Shown: positions 1 to 5,641, counted from the stretch's first letter. The stretch: 7,484 bases of DNA from Anaerolineales bacterium UBA6663 (GCA_002455335.1 DKKP01000195.1:1-7484); one strand, 5' to 3'. The notes: generated by a model not told the origin, from the sequence alone. A program made the numbers and translations.

Positions 1-57
1 ACCGCAAAGACGCGAAGACCGCACAGTTGAGCTCTGCGGTCTTCGCGTCTTTGCGGT
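1..57. repeat. Perfect 23-bp inverted repeat, probable terminator or dispersed repeat
   Basis: Bases 1-23 are the exact reverse complement of 35-57, separated by an 11-base loop (24-34). The arm contains the word CGCAAAGACGCGAAGAC. The repeat begins at the window edge, so it may be longer. It lies 14 bases beyond the stop codon of the minus-strand gene at 72-299, which is where a transcription terminator for that transcript would sit. No T-tract is visible inside the window. The word resembles 'gcaaagacgc(g/a)aag' repeats that I recall as scattered between genes in Chloroflexota and some other bacteria. It could therefore be a dispersed repeat that also acts as a terminator. The dyad is directly visible; its role is inferred. 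Confidence 0.7.
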
Positions 58-71
58 TCGCCTTGGGTTGG

Positions 72-299
72 TCAGTTCGCCGACGGCGTGCGGTAGGCGT
101 GCCAGATCTCGGGGCCGGCCATCAGCTCGGGTCGCACCCGGCGCTCGACGATCTGCAGCCGGGCCGTGCCGGCATCCGGATCGCGCTCGACGCATTCGAG
201 CACGAGCTCCCAGGCGCCATCGACCATTTCGTGGCGGCTACCCAGGGTCAGGGGGGCATCATCGATCTGAAGGACCAGGATGGTATCGGTCGGGTGCAT
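72..299 (-). CDS. Small hypothetical protein (75 aa) overlapping the end of the DUF2877 gene
   Basis: I do not recognise this protein. The frame runs from ATG (299-297) to TGA (74-72). Codon choice looks like that of a real gene in this GC-rich genome: third positions are almost all G or C, with CTG, ATC, GAG and GTC favoured. The sequence is acidic in the middle (VLECVERDPDAG) and alternates hydrophobic and polar residues, as expected of a small beta-rich fold (TILVLQID, ARLQIVERRV). There is no signal peptide, membrane segment or cysteine motif. Its first 41 bases overlap the 3' end of the DUF2877 gene in another frame, so the two are probably co-transcribed and perhaps translationally coupled. 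The only Shine-Dalgarno-like word upstream (GAGG, about 12 bases from the ATG) is weakly placed. A plus-strand frame over the same region (27-377) is arginine- and glycine-rich and looks like a shadow. Confidence 0.55.
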   Translation of the reverse strand: MHPTDTILVLQIDDAPLTLGSRHEMVDGAWELVLECVERDPDAGTARLQIVERRVRPELMAGPEIWHAYRTPSAN

Positions 300-1041
300 G
301 GTGATTCTGAGCCTCGGTCGCGGTCAGGAACCCCCAGAGCGTCGCCGCTCCAGATGTGTGACCAGCCCCCAGGATAACGCGAATCGCCTCTGAGCGCGAG
401 CGGCCAGATCTGGCCCAAAGGTCATGCCAGGGCTTGCCGCATTCACCGGCGGCCGCGGCGGCCAGAAATGCCTGCGAAATCCGAGTGGTACGCGACCGGG
501 CCGCAGTCAGCACATCGTCGATGTCGCCGCTCGCCAGTTGTAGCCAGCCCGCATGGTGGGCGAGCAGCCGCCCGATAAGGACGTCGTCGCCGGCTGGTGT
601 GAGGCCCGGCCCAAGGCCGACGAGTGCCAGGGGCAGGGGCCCGGTTGCGGCCGGCGCCAGGACGACTGGAGCGAATGCCTTGAGGATGGCCTCGATCTGC
701 TGGCGCGCCGCGACAAGCTCGGTGGGGAGTTGACGCGCCACGCCAGTGGCCCAGAAGGGGCGCGGCTGCCAGACCACGGCGGCGCCCAGGTCGAACGCCA
801 GATCCGCGATCTCGCCTGCGACGAGCGCCTCGGGCAGCCGCTGATCAATGCACAACCGCAGGCTGAGTGGGCTCAACGGGATGTCGGCCATCGTCAGCGC
901 GACCAGGCCGACCGCACGCTCCAGGTAGATCACGCCGGCGTGAACGCTCCGCGCCCGCGTCGGGCCGGTGCCCCTGAGCCAGTCGGCCGCTCGCGGCGTC
1001 AGGTGATCGATCACTAGAGTTGCGCCCGGCATGTCGCGCAT
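259..1041 (-). CDS. DUF2877 / AllH-like protein
   Basis: This 260-residue protein shows the marks of the DUF2877 family: GLGPGLTPAGDD at residues 142-153, TTRISQAFLAAAAAGE at 185-200, and GAGHTSGAATLWGF near 225-238. Family knowledge: AllH, a DUF2877 protein, is one of the AllFGH set linked to oxamate carbamoyltransferase in allantoin breakdown. Many DUF2877 proteins occur elsewhere without a proven role. The conserved Gly/Asp/Thr loops suggest a phosphate- or carbamoyl-binding site, but that is inference. No allF, allG or carbamate kinase lies in this window. Upstream is a divergent gene and downstream only a small unknown gene, so the oxamate assignment is not supported by context. The length is typical, and it begins at ATG 1041 with no clear Shine-Dalgarno sequence. 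A TACAAT box lies six bases upstream, suggesting leaderless expression. The next in-frame ATG is at residue 4. The last 20 or so residues are hydrophilic and lie over the downstream gene. Confidence 0.8.
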   Translation of the reverse strand: MRDMPGATLVIDHLTPRAADWLRGTGPTRARSVHAGVIYLERAVGLVALTMADIPLSPLSLRLCIDQRLPEALVAGEIADLAFDLGAAVVWQPRPFWATGVARQLPTELVAARQQIEAILKAFAPVVLAPAATGPLPLALVGLGPGLTPAGDDVLIGRLLAHHAGWLQLASGDIDDVLTAARSRTTRISQAFLAAAAAGECGKPWHDLWARSGRSRSEAIRVILGAGHTSGAATLWGFLTATEAQNHHAPDRYHPGPSDR

Positions 1042-1047
1042 GCGTCG

Positions 1048-1053
1048 ATTGTA
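1048..1053 (-). promoter_or_regulatory. Candidate -10 box for a leaderless transcript of the DUF2877 gene
   Basis: On the minus strand TACAAT (1053 to 1048) is followed by six bases and then the ATG at 1041. This TANNNT-N6-ATG spacing is typical of leaderless promoters, where transcription begins at or next to the start codon. It agrees with the absence of a Shine-Dalgarno sequence ahead of this gene. I see no good -35 box at 16-18 bases upstream (ATCCGC at 17), so the call is tentative. Confidence 0.4.
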
Positions 1054-1064
1054 GCCCGATCGCT

Positions 1065-1089
1065 TTGCATGCGGATTTCATCCATGCAA
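1065..1089. repeat. Operator-like dyad between divergent genes
   Basis: TTGCATG (1065-1071) and CATGCAA (1083-1089) form a perfect 7-bp inverted repeat with 11 bases between. It lies in the short gap between the divergent DUF2877 and HD-GYP genes. It is just upstream of the candidate -10 boxes for both directions (12 bases from one, 26 from the other). The half-site and spacing fit a site for a dimeric regulator that could control both genes. A 7-bp dyad may also arise by chance, and no regulator gene is next to it. Confidence 0.3.
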
Positions 1090-1114
1090 GCTCGGCCCGC
1101 AATTCGTTCTGAGT

Positions 1115-1120
1115 TAGAAT
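1115..1120 (+). promoter_or_regulatory. Candidate -10 box for the HD-GYP gene
   Basis: TAGAAT (1115-1120), preceded by a further T, matches the sigma-70 -10 consensus at five of six positions. Transcription would start near 1127 and leave a leader of about 34 bases before the ATG at 1161. This also argues against the upstream in-frame ATG at 1119, which overlaps the box and would lie before the start of the transcript. No convincing -35 box is visible 17 bases upstream. Confidence 0.35.
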
Positions 1121-1151
1121 GCCCTTAACCTTCGCAGGATCTGCGTTGTTT

Positions 1152-1156
1152 GGAGG
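1152..1156 (+). promoter_or_regulatory. Ribosome binding site that sets the HD-GYP start
   Basis: GGAGG at 1152-1156 lies four bases before the ATG at 1161. The alternative ATG at 1119 has no such motif, and the 14 extra residues it would add (MPLTFAGSALFGGS) precede the usual N-terminus of this protein type. The 1161 start is therefore preferred. Confidence 0.65.
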
Positions 1157-1160
1157 CTCG

Positions 1161-1979
1161 ATGCGGCTTTCCGCACCGGTTCGGATCACAGTGATCTACC
1201 TGATCTTTGGGGGATTGTGGATCTCCCTGTCGGATCAGGTCGTCGCGTGGCTTGTCGTCGACCCGGAGTCGATCACGTGGCTGCAGACCGTCAAGGGTTG
1301 GGGCTACATCCTGCTGACCACATTGCTGCTTCACCAGCTTGTGCGCCAGGACTTCACCCGGATCGAAGCCGCCAACCAGTCGCTCGAAGCCAGCTACGAT
1401 GCCACGCTGCGCGGCTGGGCCCGCGCCCTCGACTTGCGAGACCGCAGCACCGAGCAACACACAGCGCGCGTGGCCGAGCTCACCGTCGAGCTTGCCCAGT
1501 CGATGGGCCTGCGCGAGCCCGCGCTGACTCACATCCGCCGCGGCGCGTTGCTTCATGACATCGGGAAGATGGGCATCCCCGATTCGATCCTGCTCAAGCC
1601 CGGTCCGCTTGACGCCGAGGAGTGGGCGATCATGCGCGAGCACCCAGGCCATGCCAACGAGATGCTTGCCCCGATCGACTTCTTGAAGCCGTCGCTCGAG
1701 ATCCCGTACTGCCATCACGAAAAGTGGAACGGCACAGGTTACCCGCGCGGCCTCGAGCGCGAGGCCATCCCGCTCAGCGCGCGGATCTTCGCGGTGGTCG
1801 ACGTGTGGGATGCCTTGACCTCGAGCCGGCCGTATCGAGGTGCCTGGCCCGCAGAGCGGGCGCTTGGCTACCTGCGATCGCAGGCCGGCCAGCACTTCGA
1901 CCCCGGCGTCGTGCGGGCTTTTGAGGCGTTACTGGCCCGCCGTGGCGGTGCGACAAGCGTGGCCAACCACTCGGAGTGA
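1161..1979 (+). CDS. Membrane-anchored HD-GYP cyclic-di-GMP phosphodiesterase
   Basis: This 272-residue protein has two membrane helices (about residues 8-33 and 44-60) joined by a very short outer loop. The segment IYLIFGGLWISLSD...LQTVKGWGYILLTTLLL is an N-terminal module common in PAS, GGDEF and kinase proteins. A short helical linker (62-95) leads to a complete HD-GYP domain (about 96-265). Visible metal and signature residues are H100 (HTARVAEL), H132-D133 (LHDIGKMGIPD), H161 and H164 (HPGHA), H185-H186 (CHHEKWNGTGYP, with GYP at 193-195) and D214 (VVDVWDALTSSRPYR). Nothing essential appears lost, so hydrolysis of cyclic di-GMP in the cytoplasm is expected from family knowledge. There is no PAS, GAF or receiver domain, so any signal must come through the helices or through protein levels. 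It is divergent from the DUF2877 gene and seems transcribed alone. Confidence 0.9.
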   Translation: MRLSAPVRITVIYLIFGGLWISLSDQVVAWLVVDPESITWLQTVKGWGYILLTTLLLHQLVRQDFTRIEAANQSLEASYDATLRGWARALDLRDRSTEQHTARVAELTVELAQSMGLREPALTHIRRGALLHDIGKMGIPDSILLKPGPLDAEEWAIMREHPGHANEMLAPIDFLKPSLEIPYCHHEKWNGTGYPRGLEREAIPLSARIFAVVDVWDALTSSRPYRGAWPAERALGYLRSQAGQHFDPGVVRAFEALLARRGGATSVANHSE

Positions 1980-2065
1980 CTTGCGCGCGCACTGTGTTTC
2001 CCCTGGTTCTGCTCCCCAATTCTACCGAGACCGATCTCCACCTCTGCTGGGTTGAGGTCGACGCG

Positions 2066-2099
2066 CCGCCTGCGCGAAGATAACCTTTAGGGCAGGCGG
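2066..2099. terminator. Stem-loop between the HD-GYP and propeller genes
   Basis: CCGCCTGC (2066-2073) pairs perfectly with GCAGGCGG (2092-2099) around an 18-base loop. It lies 86 bases after the HD-GYP stop and 16 bases before the next ATG. The long loop and missing T-run are poor for a classical intrinsic terminator, so it could equally be a leader hairpin of the downstream gene. The ribosome binding site (AAAGGA, 2106-2111) is outside the stem. The rest of the 1980-2115 gap shows nothing else that I can support. Confidence 0.35.
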
Positions 2100-2115
2100 T
2101 TAGCGAAAGGACGCT

Positions 2116-3843
2116 ATGAGCGTACATCGGTCTCTGGGTCGTCTGGGCCTTGGCCTGGCGATCATCCTGGGCACGACCCCGGCGTTGACCCGCGCGCAGG
2201 CGGGCTCGACGCTGTACATTCCAAACGTGGCGCGCACCTATCGACCCAGCGCGCTCTCGGCGCTTGGCGCCGGCGATTGGAGCCAGGAGGCCCACGACGC
2301 ACAGCGCACCGGCTTTGTCGCGGTCGAGCCCAAGACGCCCTGGACGCTGCTCTGGACCTTCAACGCCTCGGATTCGTCAGGCGGCGCGAGTTGCCCTGGC
2401 GGCGATCCGACGCGCGGCCATTGCTACAACGCGCCCGAGGGTGCGCATACCGTGGTCGGCGGCGACGCCGTGTATGTTCCGGCGGGCGCCAACGGCCTGT
2501 ACGCGCTCAACGCGGGCACCGGGGCCGTGCTGTGGCGGGTGACCGGCGTGACGTTCAATGCGACGCCCGCTTATTCCGGAGGCTTTGTGTACGCCGGGAG
2601 CGCCGACGGACGGTTGTTCAAGGTCGACGCCGCCACGGGTGCGACGACCACCTACACGGCGGGTAGCCCGCTCAACCGCGGCATCCTGATCGCCGACGGG
2701 GCGGCCTTTGCGCTGGCAGACAATGGCGAGCTGCACAAGGTCGCGCTGAGCTCGCTGACACGGCAATGGGTCTATGCGGCCGGCGCCTCTGCCACGGAGG
2801 GCACGGGGCTGGCGTATTCGGCGTCGCGGGACGTGATCATCTTCGGCACGAACGACCTCTACGTGCACGCCGTGCGCGATGTCGACGGCGTCCGAAAGTG
2901 GCGCGTCAAGCCCAGCCCGAACCCGGCTGGATTCCCGAATCAGTTCCTGCATTACTGGCCGGTCGTCGCCGAACGCAACGGTCTGGTCTTCATCCGGATG
3001 CGGATCGATCACAACGCCGGCCTGTGGGATTTCCCGACCGTCACAAGCAACGCCGCGGCGCGTCAGCACCTGGTCGCCAACCCCGCGCACCAAAATCTGT
3101 TCGCGCTCAACCTCGATGACGGTTCCAAGAAATTCATCCCTGCGGTCGGTTATGGCGGCACCGAAGACACGGTGGCCGGCGCCAATACCTGTGCCGCGGC
3201 GAGTTGCCCGTATCTCACGACAGGGCCTGCGCCCGTTATCAAGGTCTGGCCGGACGGGACGGAGGTGGCCTACATCCCGTTCCGCAACAATCAGGGGAAC
3301 ACAAGCGATGCGCGCTGGAACTCGCATCTGGGCGAGATGGTGTTGAACGACGCGACGGTCAGCGGCATGGTCGCCGGCGATCTGCGGTTCGTGCGCATGG
3401 GGCGGGACTCACGGTCGTATATTCATGTGGCCGATGAGCAGAACCCGTTGACGATGGCAGGCAATGCGATCCTGCATGCGCATTGGGGCGCGAGCGAGGG
3501 CGTGACGATCCTCGATCGCTCGAGCGGTCGCGGGGGCAGCTATGCCAACCCGATCACGACGACGGCGTTGCCGCCCGTGGTGCGCCGGATGCAGGCGTGT
3601 TCGGGCTTCAATGCGGCGACGCATGCCACGAGCTGCGGCATGACGTTGTATGGCGAAACCCGCTATTGGCAGGCGCCCGGTTTTTGGACCTACTGGAACG
3701 CCTGGGATCCGCCGACGCCAACCTCGGCCGCGAACGCGTACAGCGAGGGGTTGGGACCGCGTTACACGTATGTCTCAGGCGCGCTGATCGTGGTCGAGGG
3801 CAACGGTGGAGACCTGATGGTCTTCACGCACAGCGGGCCGTAG
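2116..3843 (+). CDS. Secreted PQQ-type beta-propeller repeat protein
   Basis: This 575-residue protein starts with a Sec-type signal peptide: basic SVHR, hydrophobic LGLGLAIILGT, and a likely cut after TRAQA near residue 29. Next comes the short LYIPNVAR segment that I associate with exported Chloroflexota proteins. The body has propeller blades of the PQQ-like kind: GLYALNAGTGAVLWRV (127-142), GFVYAGSADGRLFKVDAATG (156-175), WVYAAG (218-223), and NLFALNLDDGSKKF (327-340). There are exactly six cysteines in three close pairs (93/103, 359/364, 495/507), which suggests three disulfides and fits an exported protein. I see no proof of PQQ binding or alcohol dehydrogenase residues, so it may be structural or a binding protein. 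AAAGGA four bases before the ATG supports this start. There is no partner gene; a terminator-like hairpin follows ten bases after the stop. Confidence 0.8.
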   Translation: MSVHRSLGRLGLGLAIILGTTPALTRAQAGSTLYIPNVARTYRPSALSALGAGDWSQEAHDAQRTGFVAVEPKTPWTLLWTFNASDSSGGASCPGGDPTRGHCYNAPEGAHTVVGGDAVYVPAGANGLYALNAGTGAVLWRVTGVTFNATPAYSGGFVYAGSADGRLFKVDAATGATTTYTAGSPLNRGILIADGAAFALADNGELHKVALSSLTRQWVYAAGASATEGTGLAYSASRDVIIFGTNDLYVHAVRDVDGVRKWRVKPSPNPAGFPNQFLHYWPVVAERNGLVFIRMRIDHNAGLWDFPTVTSNAAARQHLVANPAHQNLFALNLDDGSKKFIPAVGYGGTEDTVAGANTCAAASCPYLTTGPAPVIKVWPDGTEVAYIPFRNNQGNTSDARWNSHLGEMVLNDATVSGMVAGDLRFVRMGRDSRSYIHVADEQNPLTMAGNAILHAHWGASEGVTILDRSSGRGGSYANPITTTALPPVVRRMQACSGFNAATHATSCGMTLYGETRYWQAPGFWTYWNAWDPPTPTSAANAYSEGLGPRYTYVSGALIVVEGNGGDLMVFTHSGP

Positions 3844-3853
3844 GGCCGTAGGT

Positions 3854-3872
3854 GGGGCGGCATCGCCCCTTT
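3854..3872 (+). terminator. Terminator-like hairpin after the propeller gene
   Basis: GGGGCG (3854-3859) pairs with CGCCCC (3864-3869) around the loop GCAT and is followed by TTT. It begins ten bases after the stop codon at 3841-3843. The stem is strong but the T-run is only three bases long. The same GGGG...CGCCCC idea recurs in the tandem repeat just downstream, so this hairpin may be the first, diverged unit of that array. Confidence 0.5.
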
Positions 3873-3969
3873 GGCCCATCGCCCCCACGCCCAACGACCC
3901 GCCGGCCGCCGACGCCGCATGGGGCCATCGCCCCCGCGCCCAACGACCCGCCCGCCGCCGACGCCGCAT
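3873..3969. repeat. GC-rich tandem repeat, two near-identical units of 48 and 47 bases
   Basis: Bases 3873-3920 and 3923-3969 align along their whole length with a 49-base offset. They share CGCCCAACGACCCGCC (3888-3903 and 3937-3952) and GCCGCCGACGCCGCAT at their ends. They differ at two substitutions and one C insertion or deletion. A degenerate third start (GGGGCCTACCGCCCC, 3971-3985) follows, and GGGGCGGCATCGCCCC (3854-3869) resembles a leading remnant. Each junction can form a small GGGG...CCCC hairpin. The stretch is in a gene-free region; possible frames through it are proline- or glycine-rich and look non-coding. This is probably a locally duplicated intergenic repeat. Confidence 0.75.
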
Positions 3970-3998
3970 TGGGGCCTACCGCCCCGACGCCCCGCCGG

Positions 3999-4028
3999 AC
4001 GTCATATAGGACGAGTCCTATATGACGT
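3999..4028. promoter_or_regulatory. 30-base near-perfect palindrome, candidate operator
   Basis: ACGTCATATAGGAC (3999-4012) and GTCCTATATGACGT (4015-4028) are exact reverse complements separated by only two bases (GA). The AT-rich arms stand out against their very GC-rich surroundings. With so short a spacer, a two-fold DNA binding site is more likely than an RNA hairpin. The right arm overlaps a possible -35 element for the reductase gene (4022-4027), the position of a repressor operator. It lies 164 bases before the reductase ATG. The palindrome is directly visible; the regulatory role is inferred. Confidence 0.55.
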
Positions 4029-4050
4029 TGCGCATTCTTACTTCTATAGG
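4022..4050 (+). promoter_or_regulatory. Weak candidate promoter for the reductase-lactonase operon
   Basis: ATGACG (4022-4027) matches four of six -35 positions. After 17 bases, TATAGG (4045-4050) matches four of six -10 positions. Transcription would start near 4057, giving a leader of about 136 bases before the ATG at 4193. The support is the correct spacing and the overlap with the palindrome; each box alone is weak. Confidence 0.3.
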
Positions 4051-4078
4051 GAAGCCTGTCACCCCGGACGTATGACCG

Positions 4079-4176
4079 CATCCACTGGTAAGGATGGGTG
4101 ATGCGCCCGTATGCTGCATTCAACCCAGCGCAATCAAGCGCGGTGCCCGTTCACCGGATGGCGGCTCCCGTCCATC
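4079..4176 (+). promoter_or_regulatory. Hairpin-rich leader of the reductase gene, possible cis-acting RNA
   Basis: Four small stems follow one another: CATCC/GGATG (4079-4083 with 4092-4096), GCGC/GCGC (4128-4131 with 4138-4141), CGGTG/CACCG (4141-4145 with 4152-4156), and GATGG-CGG/CCG-T-CCATC (4157-4164 with 4168-4176, one bulged T). The last two are adjacent, and the last ends six bases before GGAAGG (4183-4188), leaving the ribosome binding site free. GCGCAT (4030-4035) could also pair with ATGCGC (4101-4106). I cannot match this to a known riboswitch family. Short stems are common by chance in GC-rich DNA, so this is tentative. Confidence 0.25.
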
Positions 4177-4192
4177 ACAAAAGGAAGGCCGA

Positions 4193-5632
4193 ATGCCCGG
4201 TTTTACCCCTGGCCGACGCTGGCAGCCCGCGTATTACGCCTTTCACGCCGAGAAGCCGCTTGACCGCGTGATCGGCTTCGTCGAGCGGTCCGTCAAGGGC
4301 CCGCTCTTCGGCTGTCGGATGTGCGGCAACTGCCTCCTGCAGGAGACGGCCTTCATCTGTCCGATGGAATGCCCCAAGGGCCTGCGAAACGGGCCGTGCG
4401 GCGGCTCGACCCCCGAGCACTGCTACGTCGACCCAGAACGCCCCTGCATCTGGTTCAAGATCTACGAACGCGCCGAGAAGATGGGCCGCACCGACCGCCT
4501 GCGCGAGGTGCTTCCGCCGCTCGATTGGGAAAAGGTCGGCACCGACTCGTGGGCCGACGTCATCCGTCACTGGGCCGAGGTCGGCGGATTCAAGGCGACC
4601 TGGAAGGCGCTGCGCATGCCCAAGGCCGAGCGCGAAGAGGCCTGGGAGAAGTTCTTCTATGAGATCCGCCAGCCGGCCTGGTGGGGCGGTGACGACAAGC
4701 CGCACCCGGCCCCCGCGCATGAGCCGGCTTCGACGCTCGAGGCCAAGCTGACCGCGGGTGAGTTCGTGGTCACGGCCGAGGTCTCGCCGCCGCTGGCCTC
4801 GACGCCTGACGACGTGGTCAAGAAACTCGATCTGCTGCGCGGCCACATCGACGCCGCGAATTTCACCGATAACCCCTCGGCCACCCCGCGGATGTCGTCG
4901 CTGGTCTGCGCCTCGATCGCGATCAAGCACGGTGTCGAGCCCGTGATGCAGATCGCGGCCCGCGAACGCACGCGCATGGGCCTGCAGAGCACGGTGCTGG
5001 GCGCCACGGCGCTTGGCATCCGCAATGTGCTCTGCCTCACCGGCGACCACCCACGCCTCGGTCCGTCGCCGCATGGCCGCATGGATATCTGGGATATCGA
5101 CTCGATCCAGATGCTCTGGATCCTGCGCCGGATGCGCGACGAGGGCCACTTCCTCGACGGCCGCGAGATCAAAACCCCGCCGCCGCTCTTCCTGGGCGCC
5201 GCCGGTTCGCCGTTTTCGTCGAACGAACGCTTCCAGGCGATGCGCGAGGAGAAAAAGGTCAACGCTGGCGCGCAATTCTTCCAGACCAACCTGATCTATG
5301 ACGTCGAGCGATTTGAGCGCTATCTCGAGAACCTCGATCGCCTGGGCGTGCTCGCGCGCGTCCACGTCCTCGCCGGTCTGATGCCGATGCGCTCGTTCAA
5401 GGCGGCGCAGATGATCGCGCAAGTGCCGGGCGTAACCATGCCGGCCGCGCTGCTGTCGCGCATGGAGCAGGCAAGCGATCCGAAAGAGGAGGGCGTCCAG
5501 ATCACGCTCGAGTTGATCGAGCGGCTGAAGCGCCTGCCCGGCGTGCATGGCCTGCACATCATGGCCGTGGGCTGGGAGTCGATCGTGCCGCGCCTGATCA
5601 AGGAGTCTGGGGTGCGACAGCGCCCGGCCTGA
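4193..5632 (+). CDS. Fused MetV-MetF type methylenetetrahydrofolate reductase
   Basis: This 479-residue protein joins two domains. Residues 1 to about 165 are the cysteine-rich 'MTHFR C-terminal' (MetV-like) domain: C41-x2-C44-x2-C47-x8-C56-x3-C60, then NGPCGG with C69, then C77 and C85. These probably bind an iron-sulfur cluster or zinc. Residues about 181-470 are a MetF TIM barrel reducing 5,10-methylene- to 5-methyl-tetrahydrofolate. Visible marks are E196 in TAEVSPP (the catalytic-Glu position), ARERTRMGLQS (256-266), GATALGIRNVLCLTGDHP (270-287, D285 near FAD) and GAQFFQTN (359-366). In acetogens MetV and MetF are separate subunits of one complex; here they are one chain in the same order. 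The start at ATG 4193 is set by GGAAGG four bases upstream. An in-frame ATG at 4094 would add 33 unrelated residues. No hdr, metH or other one-carbon gene is near. The product feeds methionine synthesis or a methyl branch. Confidence 0.88.
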   Translation: MPGFTPGRRWQPAYYAFHAEKPLDRVIGFVERSVKGPLFGCRMCGNCLLQETAFICPMECPKGLRNGPCGGSTPEHCYVDPERPCIWFKIYERAEKMGRTDRLREVLPPLDWEKVGTDSWADVIRHWAEVGGFKATWKALRMPKAEREEAWEKFFYEIRQPAWWGGDDKPHPAPAHEPASTLEAKLTAGEFVVTAEVSPPLASTPDDVVKKLDLLRGHIDAANFTDNPSATPRMSSLVCASIAIKHGVEPVMQIAARERTRMGLQSTVLGATALGIRNVLCLTGDHPRLGPSPHGRMDIWDIDSIQMLWILRRMRDEGHFLDGREIKTPPPLFLGAAGSPFSSNERFQAMREEKKVNAGAQFFQTNLIYDVERFERYLENLDRLGVLARVHVLAGLMPMRSFKAAQMIAQVPGVTMPAALLSRMEQASDPKEEGVQITLELIERLKRLPGVHGLHIMAVGWESIVPRLIKESGVRQRPA

Positions 5633-5641
5633 CAATCAGTT

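Noticed and set aside
27..377. Open frame of 116 codons on the plus strand opposite the small 75-residue gene
   Set aside because: Its start is inside the inverted repeat, the composition is Arg/Gly/Pro-rich, and the codon pattern favours the minus-strand frame.
1119..1160. Upstream ATG as start of the HD-GYP protein
   Set aside because: No Shine-Dalgarno sequence, and it overlaps a likely -10 box; the ATG at 1161 has GGAGG in place.
1125..1895. Open frame of 256 codons on the minus strand opposite the HD-GYP gene
   Set aside because: Shadow of the HD-GYP coding frame; no motif and no plausible ribosome binding site.
2377..3327. Open frame of 316 codons on the minus strand opposite the propeller gene
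   Set aside because: Arginine-rich composition, no recognisable motif, and fully antisense to a well-supported gene.
4040..4110. Partial likeness to a cobalamin riboswitch core (AGGGAAGCC ... CCGCATCCACTGGTAAGG)
   Set aside because: The B12 box and the downstream GCCACTG/GGGAAGG part are absent, the spacing is off, and the candidate promoter would place the first part at the transcript start. Treated as chance likeness; cmsearch with RF00174 would settle it.
3824..4123. Minus-strand frame through the tandem repeat giving repeated AASAAGGSLG peptides
   Set aside because: The peptide repeat follows from the DNA repeat; there is no ribosome binding site, and the frame runs through a palindrome and a leader.
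4094..4192. Upstream ATG as start of the reductase
   Set aside because: It would add 33 residues unlike the family N-terminus and span the leader hairpins; 4193 has a good GGAAGG site.
4175..5635. Long open frame (486 codons) on the minus strand opposite the reductase gene
   Set aside because: It is rich in Arg, His, Asp and Leu with no domain pattern, and lies antisense to a clearly conserved gene. Such frames are common in high-GC coding DNA.
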